A DNA stretch of 64,000 nt from Sulfuricella denitrificans (GTDB taxonomy: Bacteria > Pseudomonadota > Gammaproteobacteria > Burkholderiales > Sulfuricellaceae). This document shows, piece after piece, positions 36,804-46,502 of this stretch. How positions within the stretch are numbered: position 1 is the stretch's first letter; every line of letters begins with the position of its first letter. Made by a program: the position numbers and the translations under genes. The DNA is taken from contig NSJJ01000001.1 of NCBI GenBank assembly GCA_002632355.1, positions 124,001 through 188,000 of the forward strand, written 5' to 3'. The notes under the pieces are model-generated. The model did no database searches. It worked only from the letters and a program-made list of their open reading frames with translations, and was not told where the DNA came from.

Positions 36804-37208
36804 ATGATTATGAAAACTGCCATTAAACAGTCTTCACCGGATTCCCAGCAAGGTGTTGTCCTGCTTGAAGCGCTCATTGCCATCCTGATCTTTTCCATGG
36901 GGGTTCTGGCTATCGTCGGATTGCAGGCGGCAATGATAAAAAATACCTCTGACGCGAGATTCCGCTCCGAAGCCGGTTTCCTCGCGCAACAGAGGATAGG
37001 TTTGATCTGGTCCGATCCCGCGAATCCTGGGACCTATCTGGAAGCCTCACCCACTGATATTTCAGCGGTATTGCCTGGAGGGACGCGCACTACCGTGCAA
37101 ACATCACCAGGCGAATTCCGCGTTACCGTGAGCTGGACACCCCCCTCTGCGGCTGGTGCACCGGAAACACATTCTTACGTCATGGTCGCGCGCGTGGCAG
37201 GAGGCTGA
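36804..37208 (+). CDS. pilV: Minor pilin PilV
   Basis: 134-aa prepilin. Leader MIMKTAIKQSSPDSQQG is cut before VVLLEALIAILIFSMGVLAIVGLQAAM, the PilV signature, with V at the usual F1 position. The following AQQRIGLIWSDPANPGTYL fits. Part of the priming complex at the pilus tip with PilW, PilX and PilY1. Stop is one base from the pilW ATG. Confidence 0.88.
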   Translation: MIMKTAIKQSSPDSQQGVVLLEALIAILIFSMGVLAIVGLQAAMIKNTSDARFRSEAGFLAQQRIGLIWSDPANPGTYLEASPTDISAVLPGGTRTTVQTSPGEFRVTVSWTPPSAAGAPETHSYVMVARVAGG

Positions 37209-37209
37209 T

Positions 37210-38208
37210 ATGAATGGCAATATACAAAAATCGCGCAGCCTGGGTTTTGGTCTGGTAGAAATCATGGTGGGCTTGGTGATTGGGCTCCTTGCTACTCTGG
37301 TCATCATGCAGGTCTTTTCAGTATTCGAGGGGCAGAAACGGAGCACGACCGGTGGAGCGGATGCCCAGACAAACGGCAGCGTTGCTGCCTATACCATTCA
37401 GCGCGAAGCTTCCATGGCAGGGTACGGCCTGCCGGTTTTCAGTACGCAGAATCCCGCACTCAGGTGTGATCCTCTTCCTACGTTTGGTGGTGCCGGGTTT
37501 TTTCCCGTGCTTATCACCGAAGGTGGGGCAGGGAGCGATACTTTGACAATCCGTTATGGCTCTACGCCGCGGGGTGGCATCCCGATTAAAGGAACATTTG
37601 ACGCAGCTGGAACCAGCGTGACAGTCACCAATAATATGGGCTGCCAAGTGGGGGATGTTGCCCTGGTGGTGAATGGTTCAAGTTGTGCGATGCAACAGGT
37701 AAGCGCGCTCCCGGACAACACTCACATCACGCTGGCTGCCAAGCCAGCCGTAACGACAGGAAATATATCCTGCATGGGCGCATGGAATGAAGCCATCTAT
37801 ACGACGGCCGCCGATGGTGGCCTGACCCGTAACGGGGTGCCAAGCGTTGCCGATGTTGTCAGCCTTCAGGCGCAATATGGGCTGACTGCAGCGGCGGGTA
37901 CCAGCAATGTTGTAACCTCTTGGGAAAATGCCGCTGGCGTGCCGGACCTTACGATGCGCCGCCGCATCAGGGCGATCCGCATCGCGCTCATAACGCGTAA
38001 CAGCGCATTTGAAAAAGACGTTGTCAGTTACACATGCGATGCCGCCGCCCCCAAGGCGAATCAAACCTGTGTATGGACCAGTGGCGCAACTTCGCCAGTG
38101 AATGTTGATTTATCCGTACTTGGTGCGGACTGGGATCATTATCGCTACACCGTTTTTGAAACCTTCATTCCCCTGCGCAGCATGATCTGGGCCAGCAACA
38201 CGCTTTGA
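37210..38208 (+). CDS. pilW: Minor pilin PilW
   Basis: 332-aa prepilin, normal for PilW. Leader MNGNIQKSRSLG is cut before FGLVEIMVGLVIGLLATLVIMQVF. The C-terminal part includes RIRAIRIALITRN typical of PilW. Start 37210 is used; the frame open to 37156 lies within pilV. GGAGG is just upstream. Confidence 0.88.
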   Translation: MNGNIQKSRSLGFGLVEIMVGLVIGLLATLVIMQVFSVFEGQKRSTTGGADAQTNGSVAAYTIQREASMAGYGLPVFSTQNPALRCDPLPTFGGAGFFPVLITEGGAGSDTLTIRYGSTPRGGIPIKGTFDAAGTSVTVTNNMGCQVGDVALVVNGSSCAMQQVSALPDNTHITLAAKPAVTTGNISCMGAWNEAIYTTAADGGLTRNGVPSVADVVSLQAQYGLTAAAGTSNVVTSWENAAGVPDLTMRRRIRAIRIALITRNSAFEKDVVSYTCDAAAPKANQTCVWTSGATSPVNVDLSVLGADWDHYRYTVFETFIPLRSMIWASNTL

Positions 38209-38225
38209 TCGTGTACGGAGTAATC

Positions 38226-38879
38226 ATGAAATACATACAAGCAAACCACAAACGGCAAGGGCAACGAGGCGTGGTACTCTTCATGGCGCTGATTGCGCTG
38301 GTTGTGATGTCGCTGGCGGCGGTGGCGTTGGTGCGTTCTGTTGATACCTCCACCCTGGTTGCCGGTAATCTTGCTTTCAAGCAGGCAGCAACTTCTTCCG
38401 CAGATGCCGGTGTGGAGGCCGCTGTTCCGTGGATGGTGGCGACAAACGCTTCCCAGTCGGCGCTCAACAAGGATCCATGGACGGATCCCACGCACGCCTT
38501 CAACGTGGATGTGCCGGCCAATGGCTATTACTCAAGTTTGGCAACCCCGGCTGATCTGACCGCAGCTTCAACCTGGGCCACAACGGCCAGCAAGCCTGGT
38601 ACAGGCACCAACTTCGATGCCGATGGGCTGGATTCAACAACGGGGAATACGGTTCGTTACATCGTTCAGCGCGTGTGTCGAAATGCTAACCAGGTTCTCT
38701 CAACGGCCAACTGCCTTTTCAGCGATTCCTCCGAGGACAACGCCTCCAAGCGTGGCCGGCTTTCATATGAAGCGGGTCTCGGTAGTGGTTCCATCACAGG
38801 TAGCCCGATGTATCGTATTACTGCAAGGGTAACCGGCCCAAGGAATACCGTTAGTTACATTCAGGCCTATGCCTACTAG
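38226..38879 (+). CDS. pilX: Minor pilin PilX
   Basis: 217-aa prepilin with leader MKYIQANHKRQGQRG cut before VVLFMALIALVVMSLAAVALVRSVDTSTLVAGNLAFKQ, the PilX N-terminal signature. Position 5 is M, not E, as in many PilX/GspK-type tip pilins. ATG 38226 has ACGGAG upstream. Ends seven bases before pilY1. Confidence 0.88.
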   Translation: MKYIQANHKRQGQRGVVLFMALIALVVMSLAAVALVRSVDTSTLVAGNLAFKQAATSSADAGVEAAVPWMVATNASQSALNKDPWTDPTHAFNVDVPANGYYSSLATPADLTAASTWATTASKPGTGTNFDADGLDSTTGNTVRYIVQRVCRNANQVLSTANCLFSDSSEDNASKRGRLSYEAGLGSGSITGSPMYRITARVTGPRNTVSYIQAYAY

Positions 38880-38885
38880 GAGCTC

Positions 38886-41800
38886 ATGATGACACACTCA
38901 TTGCATATGAACAGTTTTCAAAAAGTATTGGCCTGTCTGGTGCTATGCGCTGGCTTTACGCTGCCAATTGCTACGCATGCTGCCCTGGTGAGCCTGACTT
39001 CTCCGCTGGCGTCTGCCACAACAGCCAACGTTCTGCCGAATATCATGTTCATCCTCGACGATTCGGGCAGTATGGACTGGGACTACCTGCCCGACTGGGC
39101 CAATGATACAGACCCATTTACGGGCACCGGTTATAACAGCGAGCCTCCTCTTTTTACAAACAACGGCTTTAATGGCGTCGCCTACAATCCGGCGATTACT
39201 TACAGCCAGCCGGTTTATTACACGGCGGCTGGTGTGCTTGACACTACTACCTATCCCAGCCAAACCGGCCAGAGCGCAGCAACGGGGGCAGATGCGACTG
39301 CCAAGCCGAACTGGAAAGCGGTAAAGAATGACGGCTATGGGATCCAGTTTTCTGGCACGAGCAATCTGGTCGGAAATGCCTCATCCTATGTTTTTGTACC
39401 GGGAGAATATTGCACCAATCAGAGGCTGACCAGCTGCGTTGCAGCTACGGCACCCTCGACCAGCTATCCTCATGCGGCTCCATTGCGCTGGTGCGATAGT
39501 GCAGCCATGAGTAATTGCCAGAGCATCAACAATTCAACCTTCCGCTATCCCCGTTATCCAGGACAGGGAGGCTCAACGGCAACAATTACGGTGAGCACCG
39601 GGGGAGGAGGAAATACATCTGTCTCCAGCATCAAAGTCAATGGCCTGGAAATTCTTTCCGGCTCGACGGGTAATCAAAACAGCAATAATAATCTGGCGAG
39701 TGCTATCGCATCGAACATCAATAATTGCACAACGGCCATCAGCGGGAGTTGCCAGATTGCGGGTTACCGTGCGTCACGTTCTGGCAGCGTTGTGACGGTG
39801 ACGGCGCCAGGCTCGTTGGGAGCCATAACTTATACCCCGGGTATCACAAAAAGTGGCGGTAGAACTGTGACTACGACAGCATTTAGCGGCCAGCCTGCGC
39901 CCGGCTCAAACTTGCTCACCAACATTGTGTCCACCAATAATAGCTACCCCTACCCGGGCACAACCAGCAAGGCCTCGACCCGAACCGACTGTGTCGGAAC
40001 GACCTGTACTTATGTAGAGGAAATGACCAACTACGCCAACTGGTGGGCGTATTACCATACCCGCATGCAATCCATGAAAACCGCGGTAAGCCGGGCTTTC
40101 AAGAACATCAACAATCGCTATCGCGTAGGTTTTAGTACCATCAGCTATAGCGGGGCAACGGATGGCACAAAATTCCTGGGTAATGACACCTTCGAAAATA
40201 CGTACAAGAAAAACTGGTTTACCAGGCTGTTCGCACAGAATCCAGGAAACTCAACTCCACTGCGCGGCGCCCTTTCAAAGGCAGGGCTTTATTATGCGAA
40301 CAAAATCAGTGGGCAAGTAGATCCAATCCAGTATTCCTGTCAGCAAAACTTTACCATTCTCTCCACTGACGGATACTGGAATACGGGTGATGAAACATCG
40401 ACCTATACATCGCGAAATTTGACCGGTGGCGCTGTAGGCAATCAGGATGGCGGCACCACGCCGCGTCCGATGAAAGAAGGGACGACAGCTGTTTCAGATA
40501 CCCTGGCCGATATTGCCAAATATTACTACGACACCGATCTACGCACCCCTTCGCTGGGCAACTGCACCGGTGTTCCCGTTCCTCCTGCTACGACAGGAAA
40601 CATCATTTGTTCGGCCTTGTCGCCAGATCCGTATAACGATGTTTTTGTTAGCACCAGGGATAACAACACCAAGCAGCACATGACCACTTTCTCCATTGGC
40701 CTGGGTGCTGACGGCACACTGGTGTATCAGGATGATTATCTCACTGCAAACTCAGGCGATTTCTACGATTTGTCGAATAACCTGAATGGCATGAATTGGT
40801 CAAACCCCATTGCCAACTCTGCCGGGGAGCGTATCGACGACCTCTGGCATGCGGCTGTGAATGGTCATGGTCAGTATTTCAGTGCCAAGACGCCAGATGA
40901 GATCGTGAAGGGGCTTAATACTGCACTGGCTTCCATTACCGCAAAATTGGGCGCGGGCGCAGCAGCAGCAACTAGCACGCTAAACCCAGTGGCGGCGAAC
41001 AACAAGGCATTTGTAGCGAGTTACACAACGGTAAGCTGGCGAGGCAATCTGGAGGCCAGGCTGATTGACCTGACAACAGGGGCGACCAGTGATTCTGCTG
41101 TCTGGTGCGCCGAAGATGTTGCACCGCCGAATTGCAATGCGCCAAGTTATCTTGAGAATGACACCAGTAACAGTAGTAATGTCTGGTATTGCGTAACACC
41201 CTCAGTGACCACCTGTTCAGGCGGAACGCTGGTTGGGACTGACTGCAAGGTCGAAGTGGCAGCAAGTTGCAAGGGTACGCTGAAAGCCAAAATTAGCCCT
41301 GCTTCGGATAGTCGCGTCATTTACATGAAGGATGCCACTGGATCCAACCTGATCAAGTTTGACTATGACAACATGACTGTAAATCAGAAGGCCTACTTTG
41401 ATTCCACCTCGGTTCTGAATGGCTTGAGCCAATGGCCCACTCTGACTGCGGATCAGCAGAATTCTTCCAAGCCTAACTTTGTCGGAGGTAAAAACCTGGT
41501 CAACTTCCTGCGTGGCCAGTACGGTTATGAAGAGCGAACAGCCAACACGGATAAACTCTATCGCTACCGGGAGGCGACAATGGGTGATGCAATTGAATCA
41601 CAGCCCGTGTTTATTGGGAAACCCACGTTTTCCTACACCGATACCGGCTACGATACCTTTAAAACAGCCCAGGCAGGACGTGCAAAAACAGTATTTCTGG
41701 GCACAAATGATGGCATGCTGCACGCATTCGATGCTGATACTGGGGAGGAGCGCTGGGCCTTCGTCCCCAGCATGGTGATGCCCAATCTGTGGAAGCTTGC

Positions 41801-43019
41801 GGACAAGAGTTATGCCACCATGCACACCAACTACGTAAACGGTGCCGCAGTAACTGGCGATATTTATGACGGAACATGGAAATCAATACTCGTGGGCAGC
41901 CTGCATGGTGGGGGCCGGGGCTTTTATGCCATGGACGTAACAGACCCCGCAGCCCCGAAGTTCCTATGGGAGTTTACCTATACGCAATCTACCGACCATG
42001 CCCTGAAAATGGACGACAACGTGGGTTATAGTTTTGCAGAGCCAAAAATCGGCAAGCGGCCTACAGACGGGAAATGGGTGGTGTTCCTGACATCGGGTTA
42101 CAATAACGTCAATCCTGGGGATGCAACGGGCTGGATTTATGAACTGGATCCCATTTCCGGTGCAATCCTTCACCAGAAGAGCACCGGCGTTGGAGATAAA
42201 GTGACTCCGACTCCAAGTGGTCTGGCCAAGATCGAGTTCTATGCCGACTCTTCCGAGCGGGACAATACGGCGAAATTCATTTATGGTGGAGATCTGCTGG
42301 GCAATCTCTGGCGTCTCGACATGTCGGACTATAGCTTGTTGAAATTTGCGATATTGAAGGATGGCGCTGGTAACGTTCAACCTATCACGACCCGGCCCGA
42401 ATTCGCTTCGATCGACAACAAACGCGTGGTTTACGTCGCGACCGGAAAGCACCTTGAAATTGCCGATCTGACAAACAACCAGAAGAATACGATCTATGCG
42501 ATTAAAGATGATGATGCAACAGCGACTTTCATAAATCCGCGTTCTGGGACGGGTGCTGATCTGATGCTGCAGCGTACTATTACCGATAATGGAGCATTCA
42601 GGACGGTTTCCGGCACTGATGTTGTCGATCCTTTCCTTACCTATCGTGGCTGGTATGCTGATTTGCCAGACTCGCAGGAGCGGGCCAATGTCGATCCACG
42701 GCTCGAATTCGGCACCTTGATTGTTCCCACTACAGTACCCACCAGCACAGCTTGTACCCCTGACGGATACGGCTGGATCAATTTTGTTGATTACAAGACT
42801 GGCAAGGCGGTAGCAAATGCTACCAACGCTGTTGCGGGCGTAAAAACAAACACCCCACCTGTAGGTATCAATATAGTGATGCTTCCAGATGGAACGATAG
42901 TGGCTTCAGTCGTTGAAACGGGGGACCCAACTCCCAAGCCGGTTCCCGATGTTGCATTCAGCACCAAGGCAGGAGGTTTTCAAGGCAAGCGGGTGATATG
43001 GCGTGAACTGGTGCCTTGA
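38886..43019 (+). CDS. pilY1: Type IV pilus tip adhesin PilY1
   Basis: 1377-aa exported protein promoting pilus extension and surface adhesion or sensing. Signal peptide to about residue 32 (VLACLVLCAGFTLPIATHA). A von Willebrand A-like part starts PNIMFILDDSGSM with the MIDAS-type DxSxS (D58-S62). The C-terminal third is a PilY1 beta-propeller (VFLGTNDGMLHAFDADTGEERWAFVP; WKSILVGSLHGGGRGFYAMDV) with Asp-rich loops suited to calcium binding. A Ser/Thr/Asn-rich stretch (residues about 225-330) interrupts the N-terminal half. An ATG three codons later is possible. Confidence 0.93.
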   Translation: MMTHSLHMNSFQKVLACLVLCAGFTLPIATHAALVSLTSPLASATTANVLPNIMFILDDSGSMDWDYLPDWANDTDPFTGTGYNSEPPLFTNNGFNGVAYNPAITYSQPVYYTAAGVLDTTTYPSQTGQSAATGADATAKPNWKAVKNDGYGIQFSGTSNLVGNASSYVFVPGEYCTNQRLTSCVAATAPSTSYPHAAPLRWCDSAAMSNCQSINNSTFRYPRYPGQGGSTATITVSTGGGGNTSVSSIKVNGLEILSGSTGNQNSNNNLASAIASNINNCTTAISGSCQIAGYRASRSGSVVTVTAPGSLGAITYTPGITKSGGRTVTTTAFSGQPAPGSNLLTNIVSTNNSYPYPGTTSKASTRTDCVGTTCTYVEEMTNYANWWAYYHTRMQSMKTAVSRAFKNINNRYRVGFSTISYSGATDGTKFLGNDTFENTYKKNWFTRLFAQNPGNSTPLRGALSKAGLYYANKISGQVDPIQYSCQQNFTILSTDGYWNTGDETSTYTSRNLTGGAVGNQDGGTTPRPMKEGTTAVSDTLADIAKYYYDTDLRTPSLGNCTGVPVPPATTGNIICSALSPDPYNDVFVSTRDNNTKQHMTTFSIGLGADGTLVYQDDYLTANSGDFYDLSNNLNGMNWSNPIANSAGERIDDLWHAAVNGHGQYFSAKTPDEIVKGLNTALASITAKLGAGAAAATSTLNPVAANNKAFVASYTTVSWRGNLEARLIDLTTGATSDSAVWCAEDVAPPNCNAPSYLENDTSNSSNVWYCVTPSVTTCSGGTLVGTDCKVEVAASCKGTLKAKISPASDSRVIYMKDATGSNLIKFDYDNMTVNQKAYFDSTSVLNGLSQWPTLTADQQNSSKPNFVGGKNLVNFLRGQYGYEERTANTDKLYRYREATMGDAIESQPVFIGKPTFSYTDTGYDTFKTAQAGRAKTVFLGTNDGMLHAFDADTGEERWAFVPSMVMPNLWKLADKSYATMHTNYVNGAAVTGDIYDGTWKSILVGSLHGGGRGFYAMDVTDPAAPKFLWEFTYTQSTDHALKMDDNVGYSFAEPKIGKRPTDGKWVVFLTSGYNNVNPGDATGWIYELDPISGAILHQKSTGVGDKVTPTPSGLAKIEFYADSSERDNTAKFIYGGDLLGNLWRLDMSDYSLLKFAILKDGAGNVQPITTRPEFASIDNKRVVYVATGKHLEIADLTNNQKNTIYAIKDDDATATFINPRSGTGADLMLQRTITDNGAFRTVSGTDVVDPFLTYRGWYADLPDSQERANVDPRLEFGTLIVPTTVPTSTACTPDGYGWINFVDYKTGKAVANATNAVAGVKTNTPPVGINIVMLPDGTIVASVVETGDPTPKPVPDVAFSTKAGGFQGKRVIWRELVP

Positions 43020-43070
43020 GTTTAGGTGAGAGGCGTGAGAAAAGAGAGCCTATCACCTTGAGACCATACA

Positions 43071-43098
43071 AAAAACGCACCGATTCTGGTGCGTTTTT
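43071..43098. terminator. Shared bidirectional terminator between pilY1 and gspM
   Basis: 11-bp stem AAAAACGCACC (43071-43081) / GGTGCGTTTTT (43088-43098) with a 6-base loop, followed by T on plus and preceded by A, serving both convergent operons. Confidence 0.9.
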
Positions 43099-43157
43099 TT
43101 TCAGATGAAAATAGCAAATATGCCTATTTGTTCCGAAACGCCATCGATGCAATTCCT

Positions 43158-43649
43158 TTACTCAGTTATGCTTATCACAGCTTGAACTTTTGACATTCCT
43201 GCTTCAGACAATGCCTCGATGATGCATGATTCAAGCCGGACTTTTTTCTCAGACTGCAGACGATTCTGCAGGGTTAGCCAGCTATCAAAAACAGTTTTTT
43301 GAATGCTGATATTGATGTGTTGATCATCAATTTGCTTGATCTGCACGCTGCTCACATCAATTCCTGATTCATTGATAAATTGACGGAACGTGTCCAGTAG
43401 ACGGGAGCTGTTAATGGCTGTGCGTGTATTTTGACGCAAACTTGCTATCTCTGCTGCTTCGGCAGTCATGCCTGCCGCATCTGCTCGCATTTGCGGCAGG
43501 CGGGCTCTTAATTTGTCACGCTCTGTGTCGAGTGGTTGCCACAGATAAGCGTAGCTCAGAACCGCCAGCAAACTGACGCCACTCCAAGAAATAAACTGAC
43601 GTTCACGCAGGGAGAGTTGCCGCCACCAAAAAGTTGAGATGTCTTTCAT
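43158..43649 (-). CDS. gspM: T2SS assembly-platform protein GspM
   Basis: 163-aa bitopic inner-membrane protein: short cytoplasmic N terminus with LSLRERQFISWSGVSLLAVLSYAYLW (membrane segment about 22-38), a coiled region and a periplasmic ferredoxin-like domain. Stabilises GspL and GspE. Last gene of the operon; its ATG overlaps the gspL stop by four bases. Confidence 0.85.
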   Translation of the reverse strand: MKDISTFWWRQLSLRERQFISWSGVSLLAVLSYAYLWQPLDTERDKLRARLPQMRADAAGMTAEAAEIASLRQNTRTAINSSRLLDTFRQFINESGIDVSSVQIKQIDDQHINISIQKTVFDSWLTLQNRLQSEKKVRLESCIIEALSEAGMSKVQAVISITE

Positions 43650-44866
43650 GATGGTTTGCCTATTGTCAGTTCAGCTTCGATGCCGTTCGGCCCGCTGTTC
43701 CCTGGGATCAGCTTCGCCTGTGGCAGTTTTACACGCAAGCTTTCAAGAGCGGTTGATTTGGTCAGGATGAGATGCATCTTGAGGATTCCCTGCTGGTATT
43801 CTAGACTTTGAATTTGCGCTTCTACACCCAGCATGGGTGCAACCTCGGCTAACAGGGGCAGGAAATCATTGTGATCCATGATCCCCGCACTATGGCGTAG
43901 TTCTGCCAGGTTGCGGCGCATTTGCAACGGCGCATCCACAATCACTTTTGCGTCCGGGAATGCCTTGCGGAAGCTTTGTTCCATGGATGTGGTCAGGCGT
44001 TGTTTTTCGAACCTGAGCCTAGCCCAGTCCCCAATCGTGAAAATCACATGCAGACCCAGTATCAGACCTGCCACTACGAGTGCCGGGCGCAAGCGCGGCA
44101 GCCACTTGGCGTAAGTGCTGCCAGGCGCGAACCCTCCTTGCAGCAGGTTGATGCCATGCTCTGCAGAAGCCGGCCATTGCCATTCGCCGCTAGAAGTGAC
44201 GGGAATGCCCAGCCCGGAGGACCACGCACCCAGATCAGGCGCTTCGGCACCATCGAGATGAATCTGAATCGAACCGGGTTTGTTGTCAGAGGCCTTGATC
44301 GCGAGCAGGAGTGCGGCTGGCGGGTGCTCGGCATCGCCTCCGTCCAGCGGCATGCCACTATTCTGACCTTGCCGTACAAAACCGCCATTGCCGCGCCAGA
44401 TCAGGTTCCAGACCCCGATGTTGAAGGGTGCAAGCAGGGTTTCAACTTCTGCACGCACAGGTTTCAGGCCAATGCTGCGCAGTTCGTCCAGCACCTTGCC
44501 AAGCCAGGCGCGATCGACGATGGCGAGTGGGATCTCTCCGTTTTCCTGTTCATTTCCGGGCGCCACATGAATGCTTTCCGGATCTGCCATGATGCGGTCT
44601 TCTATGGCGTATGGCAGCGCCTGCATGAATTTTCTGCGGTTCTGGGCGGGAGGCTTGATGCTGGATAACAGGACCTTGCTTGAAGGCAATACAATATGAC
44701 AGATGTCCGCCGCTGGCATCGATTCCGCAGTTCCCCTGCCTGCGCGCAGCAACTTCCCTCCAGCCCCGCGCAAGCACCACGAAAAGGGAGTCGTGGCCGT
44801 TTCGCTGGCCTTATCCTGCCCGGCCTGGGGCCAGTTTTCCGGGATATGAATTTCCAGTTGTGACAT
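43646..44866 (-). CDS. gspL: T2SS assembly-platform protein GspL
   Basis: 406 aa. Cytoplasmic actin-like domain that binds GspE (LPSSKVLLSSIKPP, QALPYAIEDRIM), one membrane segment (about 248-268, LRPALVVAGLILGLHVIF), then a periplasmic domain. Overlaps gspK by one base and gspM by four. Order and length fit the family. Confidence 0.88.
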   Translation of the reverse strand: MSQLEIHIPENWPQAGQDKASETATTPFSWCLRGAGGKLLRAGRGTAESMPAADICHIVLPSSKVLLSSIKPPAQNRRKFMQALPYAIEDRIMADPESIHVAPGNEQENGEIPLAIVDRAWLGKVLDELRSIGLKPVRAEVETLLAPFNIGVWNLIWRGNGGFVRQGQNSGMPLDGGDAEHPPAALLLAIKASDNKPGSIQIHLDGAEAPDLGAWSSGLGIPVTSSGEWQWPASAEHGINLLQGGFAPGSTYAKWLPRLRPALVVAGLILGLHVIFTIGDWARLRFEKQRLTTSMEQSFRKAFPDAKVIVDAPLQMRRNLAELRHSAGIMDHNDFLPLLAEVAPMLGVEAQIQSLEYQQGILKMHLILTKSTALESLRVKLPQAKLIPGNSGPNGIEAELTIGKPS

Positions 44867-45912
44867 TATTCCTCGATTTGTTTTAGCCAGATGGTTTGTG
44901 TCGAACCCTGTCCGGGGCGCTCCAGCAAGGCCTTGTATGCCAGCTGAGCGCGTCCGTTGCGTGATATTGCAGTGGCATTGAAAAAATTGCTGCTGATATT
45001 GTAATCCTCATCATGCACTTGCACGCCCTGAGGCAGCCGTTTCTGAAAATCCGTCTTGTCCTTGAAAGGCGTTTTTCCGCGAAACTGGATCAGCGCCACC
45101 GCATCTGGCATTTGCAGACCGCTGCACAAGGCCATCAGCACCTCCGCCGGGGCCGTGTTGACATTGATGCTCGTCGCGGCGGGAAGCGCGGTTACATAAG
45201 GCTGCAGTTTCCGGATGATTTCCCGGTTGAATCCCTGTACCAGGTAAAGCTCGTTCACGTCCTCCAGCATACGGTTGGCCGAACGGTAGGGCGGTTCAAG
45301 CGCAAGATACTGTAGGTCTTCCGCGCCGCCGGGGTAAGTGACTTCATTGTCCGCATCCAGCCAGTCTACCAACGCATTGATCGAACCCGGGTTGATGTCC
45401 AGGGCGATCATCAGTCGCGTCAGTATCACCACGTCATTCTGGCTGATTCGGCCATTCTTCACCAGATTGTTCAGGTTGATCAATCCCTGGGCATCCTTGA
45501 TGAATCCGGTCACTTCACCCCCTTCGGTCGTGAGGGGAGGGAGTCTGGCTGCCCATTTTTCGCTTTCATCGTCGATATCGCGGGCATCTTCATCCAGAAT
45601 GGCGGCACCCCACTGGATGGCGGCATGGGCAATCCAGCGTGCCTGTGCCTGGTTTTCCAGATTCTCCACCTGGCGAAGCCACAGGTGATTCTGCCACATC
45701 ATGAAGGAAGCAGCCGTTGCAGCCAGTGCTACCACCAGCATGGCGGTAATCAGTGCGGCACCGTGTTCGCGGCAAGCTGATGTGAAACTTTGGTGGCGGC
45801 CTTTTGTTTTCCTCCTGCCTTCGGCTACGCTCAGGCAGCGCTGCCCGAGCCGCTGTCTGAATGTAGCCGAAGACCGCTTCCCGAGCGTAGTCGAGGGATT
45901 TGCGGCTCTCAT
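44866..45912 (-). CDS. gspK: T2SS minor pseudopilin GspK with repeat-encoded N-terminal extension
   Basis: 348-aa tip pseudopilin. The pseudopilin start is HG before AALITAMLVVALAATAASF; the rest has IKDAQGLINLNNL, LIQFRGKTPFKDKTDF and SINVNTAPAEVL, all GspK signatures. The hydrophobic segment normally follows a leader of about ten residues; here G is residue 51. The extension (MRAANPSTTLGKRSS...) is encoded largely by a palindromic repeat. Start ATG 45912 overlaps the gspJ stop (ATGA), and no ATG, GTG or TTG occurs between it and the hydrophobic segment. Whether prepilin peptidase still processes it is open. Confidence 0.88.
   Translation of the reverse strand: MRAANPSTTLGKRSSATFRQRLGQRCLSVAEGRRKTKGRHQSFTSACREHGAALITAMLVVALAATAASFMMWQNHLWLRQVENLENQAQARWIAHAAIQWGAAILDEDARDIDDESEKWAARLPPLTTEGGEVTGFIKDAQGLINLNNLVKNGRISQNDVVILTRLMIALDINPGSINALVDWLDADNEVTYPGGAEDLQYLALEPPYRSANRMLEDVNELYLVQGFNREIIRKLQPYVTALPAATSINVNTAPAEVLMALCSGLQMPDAVALIQFRGKTPFKDKTDFQKRLPQGVQVHDEDYNISSNFFNATAISRNGRAQLAYKALLERPGQGSTQTIWLKQIEE
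45819..45897. repeat. Palindromic repeat forming the 5' coding part of gspK
   Basis: A 22-base arm at 45819-45840 (beginning CTTCGGCTACGCTCAG) matches the reverse complement of 45851-45872 at 19 of 22 positions, with a 10-base loop. A further half unit (GAGCGTAGTCGAGGG, 45883-45897) follows. The sequence type CTTCGGCTACGCTCAG/CTGAGCGTAGCCGAAG is a dispersed repeat I recall in proteobacterial genomes. Confidence 0.75.
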
Positions 45913-46502
45913 GGCAAGGAAAAAATCCGTTTTACCACTTCACCCGTTTGCAGGGTGAGGCTGACTTCGACCGCGTCTGGTGGCATATCCGTCGCCTGGC
46001 CTGGCAATGGCCATCGCAGTTGCCAGGCGCCAGCCCCGTCAAGATAGCGAAGCTCGAATCCAGCGACCTCGCCCAGCGCCGGATAGGCCACTGGGCGGCT
46101 GCGCGGCGACTGATCCAGAATGTCCCAGGCCAGTATTTCGACCCGCCCATTGCGCAAGCGATAGCCTACCCGTTGCGGTGCAGTCAGCTTTTCTTCCTGG
46201 CCGCTATAGCCGCCGCGTGTAAAAGTGAGCTGTGCGTCATCTTCTCCCGCAGTTAAAGCATTTCCAGTCAGGGGAGGAAGCTGAAGATCGGCCGAGCTGC
46301 GCACGGGCCGTTTTCGGAACGCATCGAGGTCATTTTCCATACGGGAAAAAAACTGTGCCACGTTGCGCCATTTGCGGTTTTCCAGTTCGACTTGCGCACG
46401 TGCATCCAGCAGGGTGGAAAGCCCCCGGTAGGCAACGATGGACATGACGGAAAAAATCGCAAGCGCCACCAGAAGCTCCACCAGGGTAAAACCGCGTCTC
46501 AC
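45909..46502 (-). CDS. gspJ: T2SS minor pseudopilin GspJ
   Basis: 197-aa pseudopilin with leader MRRG cut before FTLVELLVALAIFSVMSIVAYRGLSTLLDA; ENRKWRNVAQFFSRMENDLDAF is the GspJ signature. Tip complex member with GspI and GspK. Overlaps both neighbours by four bases. Confidence 0.92.
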   Translation of the reverse strand: MRRGFTLVELLVALAIFSVMSIVAYRGLSTLLDARAQVELENRKWRNVAQFFSRMENDLDAFRKRPVRSSADLQLPPLTGNALTAGEDDAQLTFTRGGYSGQEEKLTAPQRVGYRLRNGRVEILAWDILDQSPRSRPVAYPALGEVAGFELRYLDGAGAWQLRWPLPGQATDMPPDAVEVSLTLQTGEVVKRIFSLP

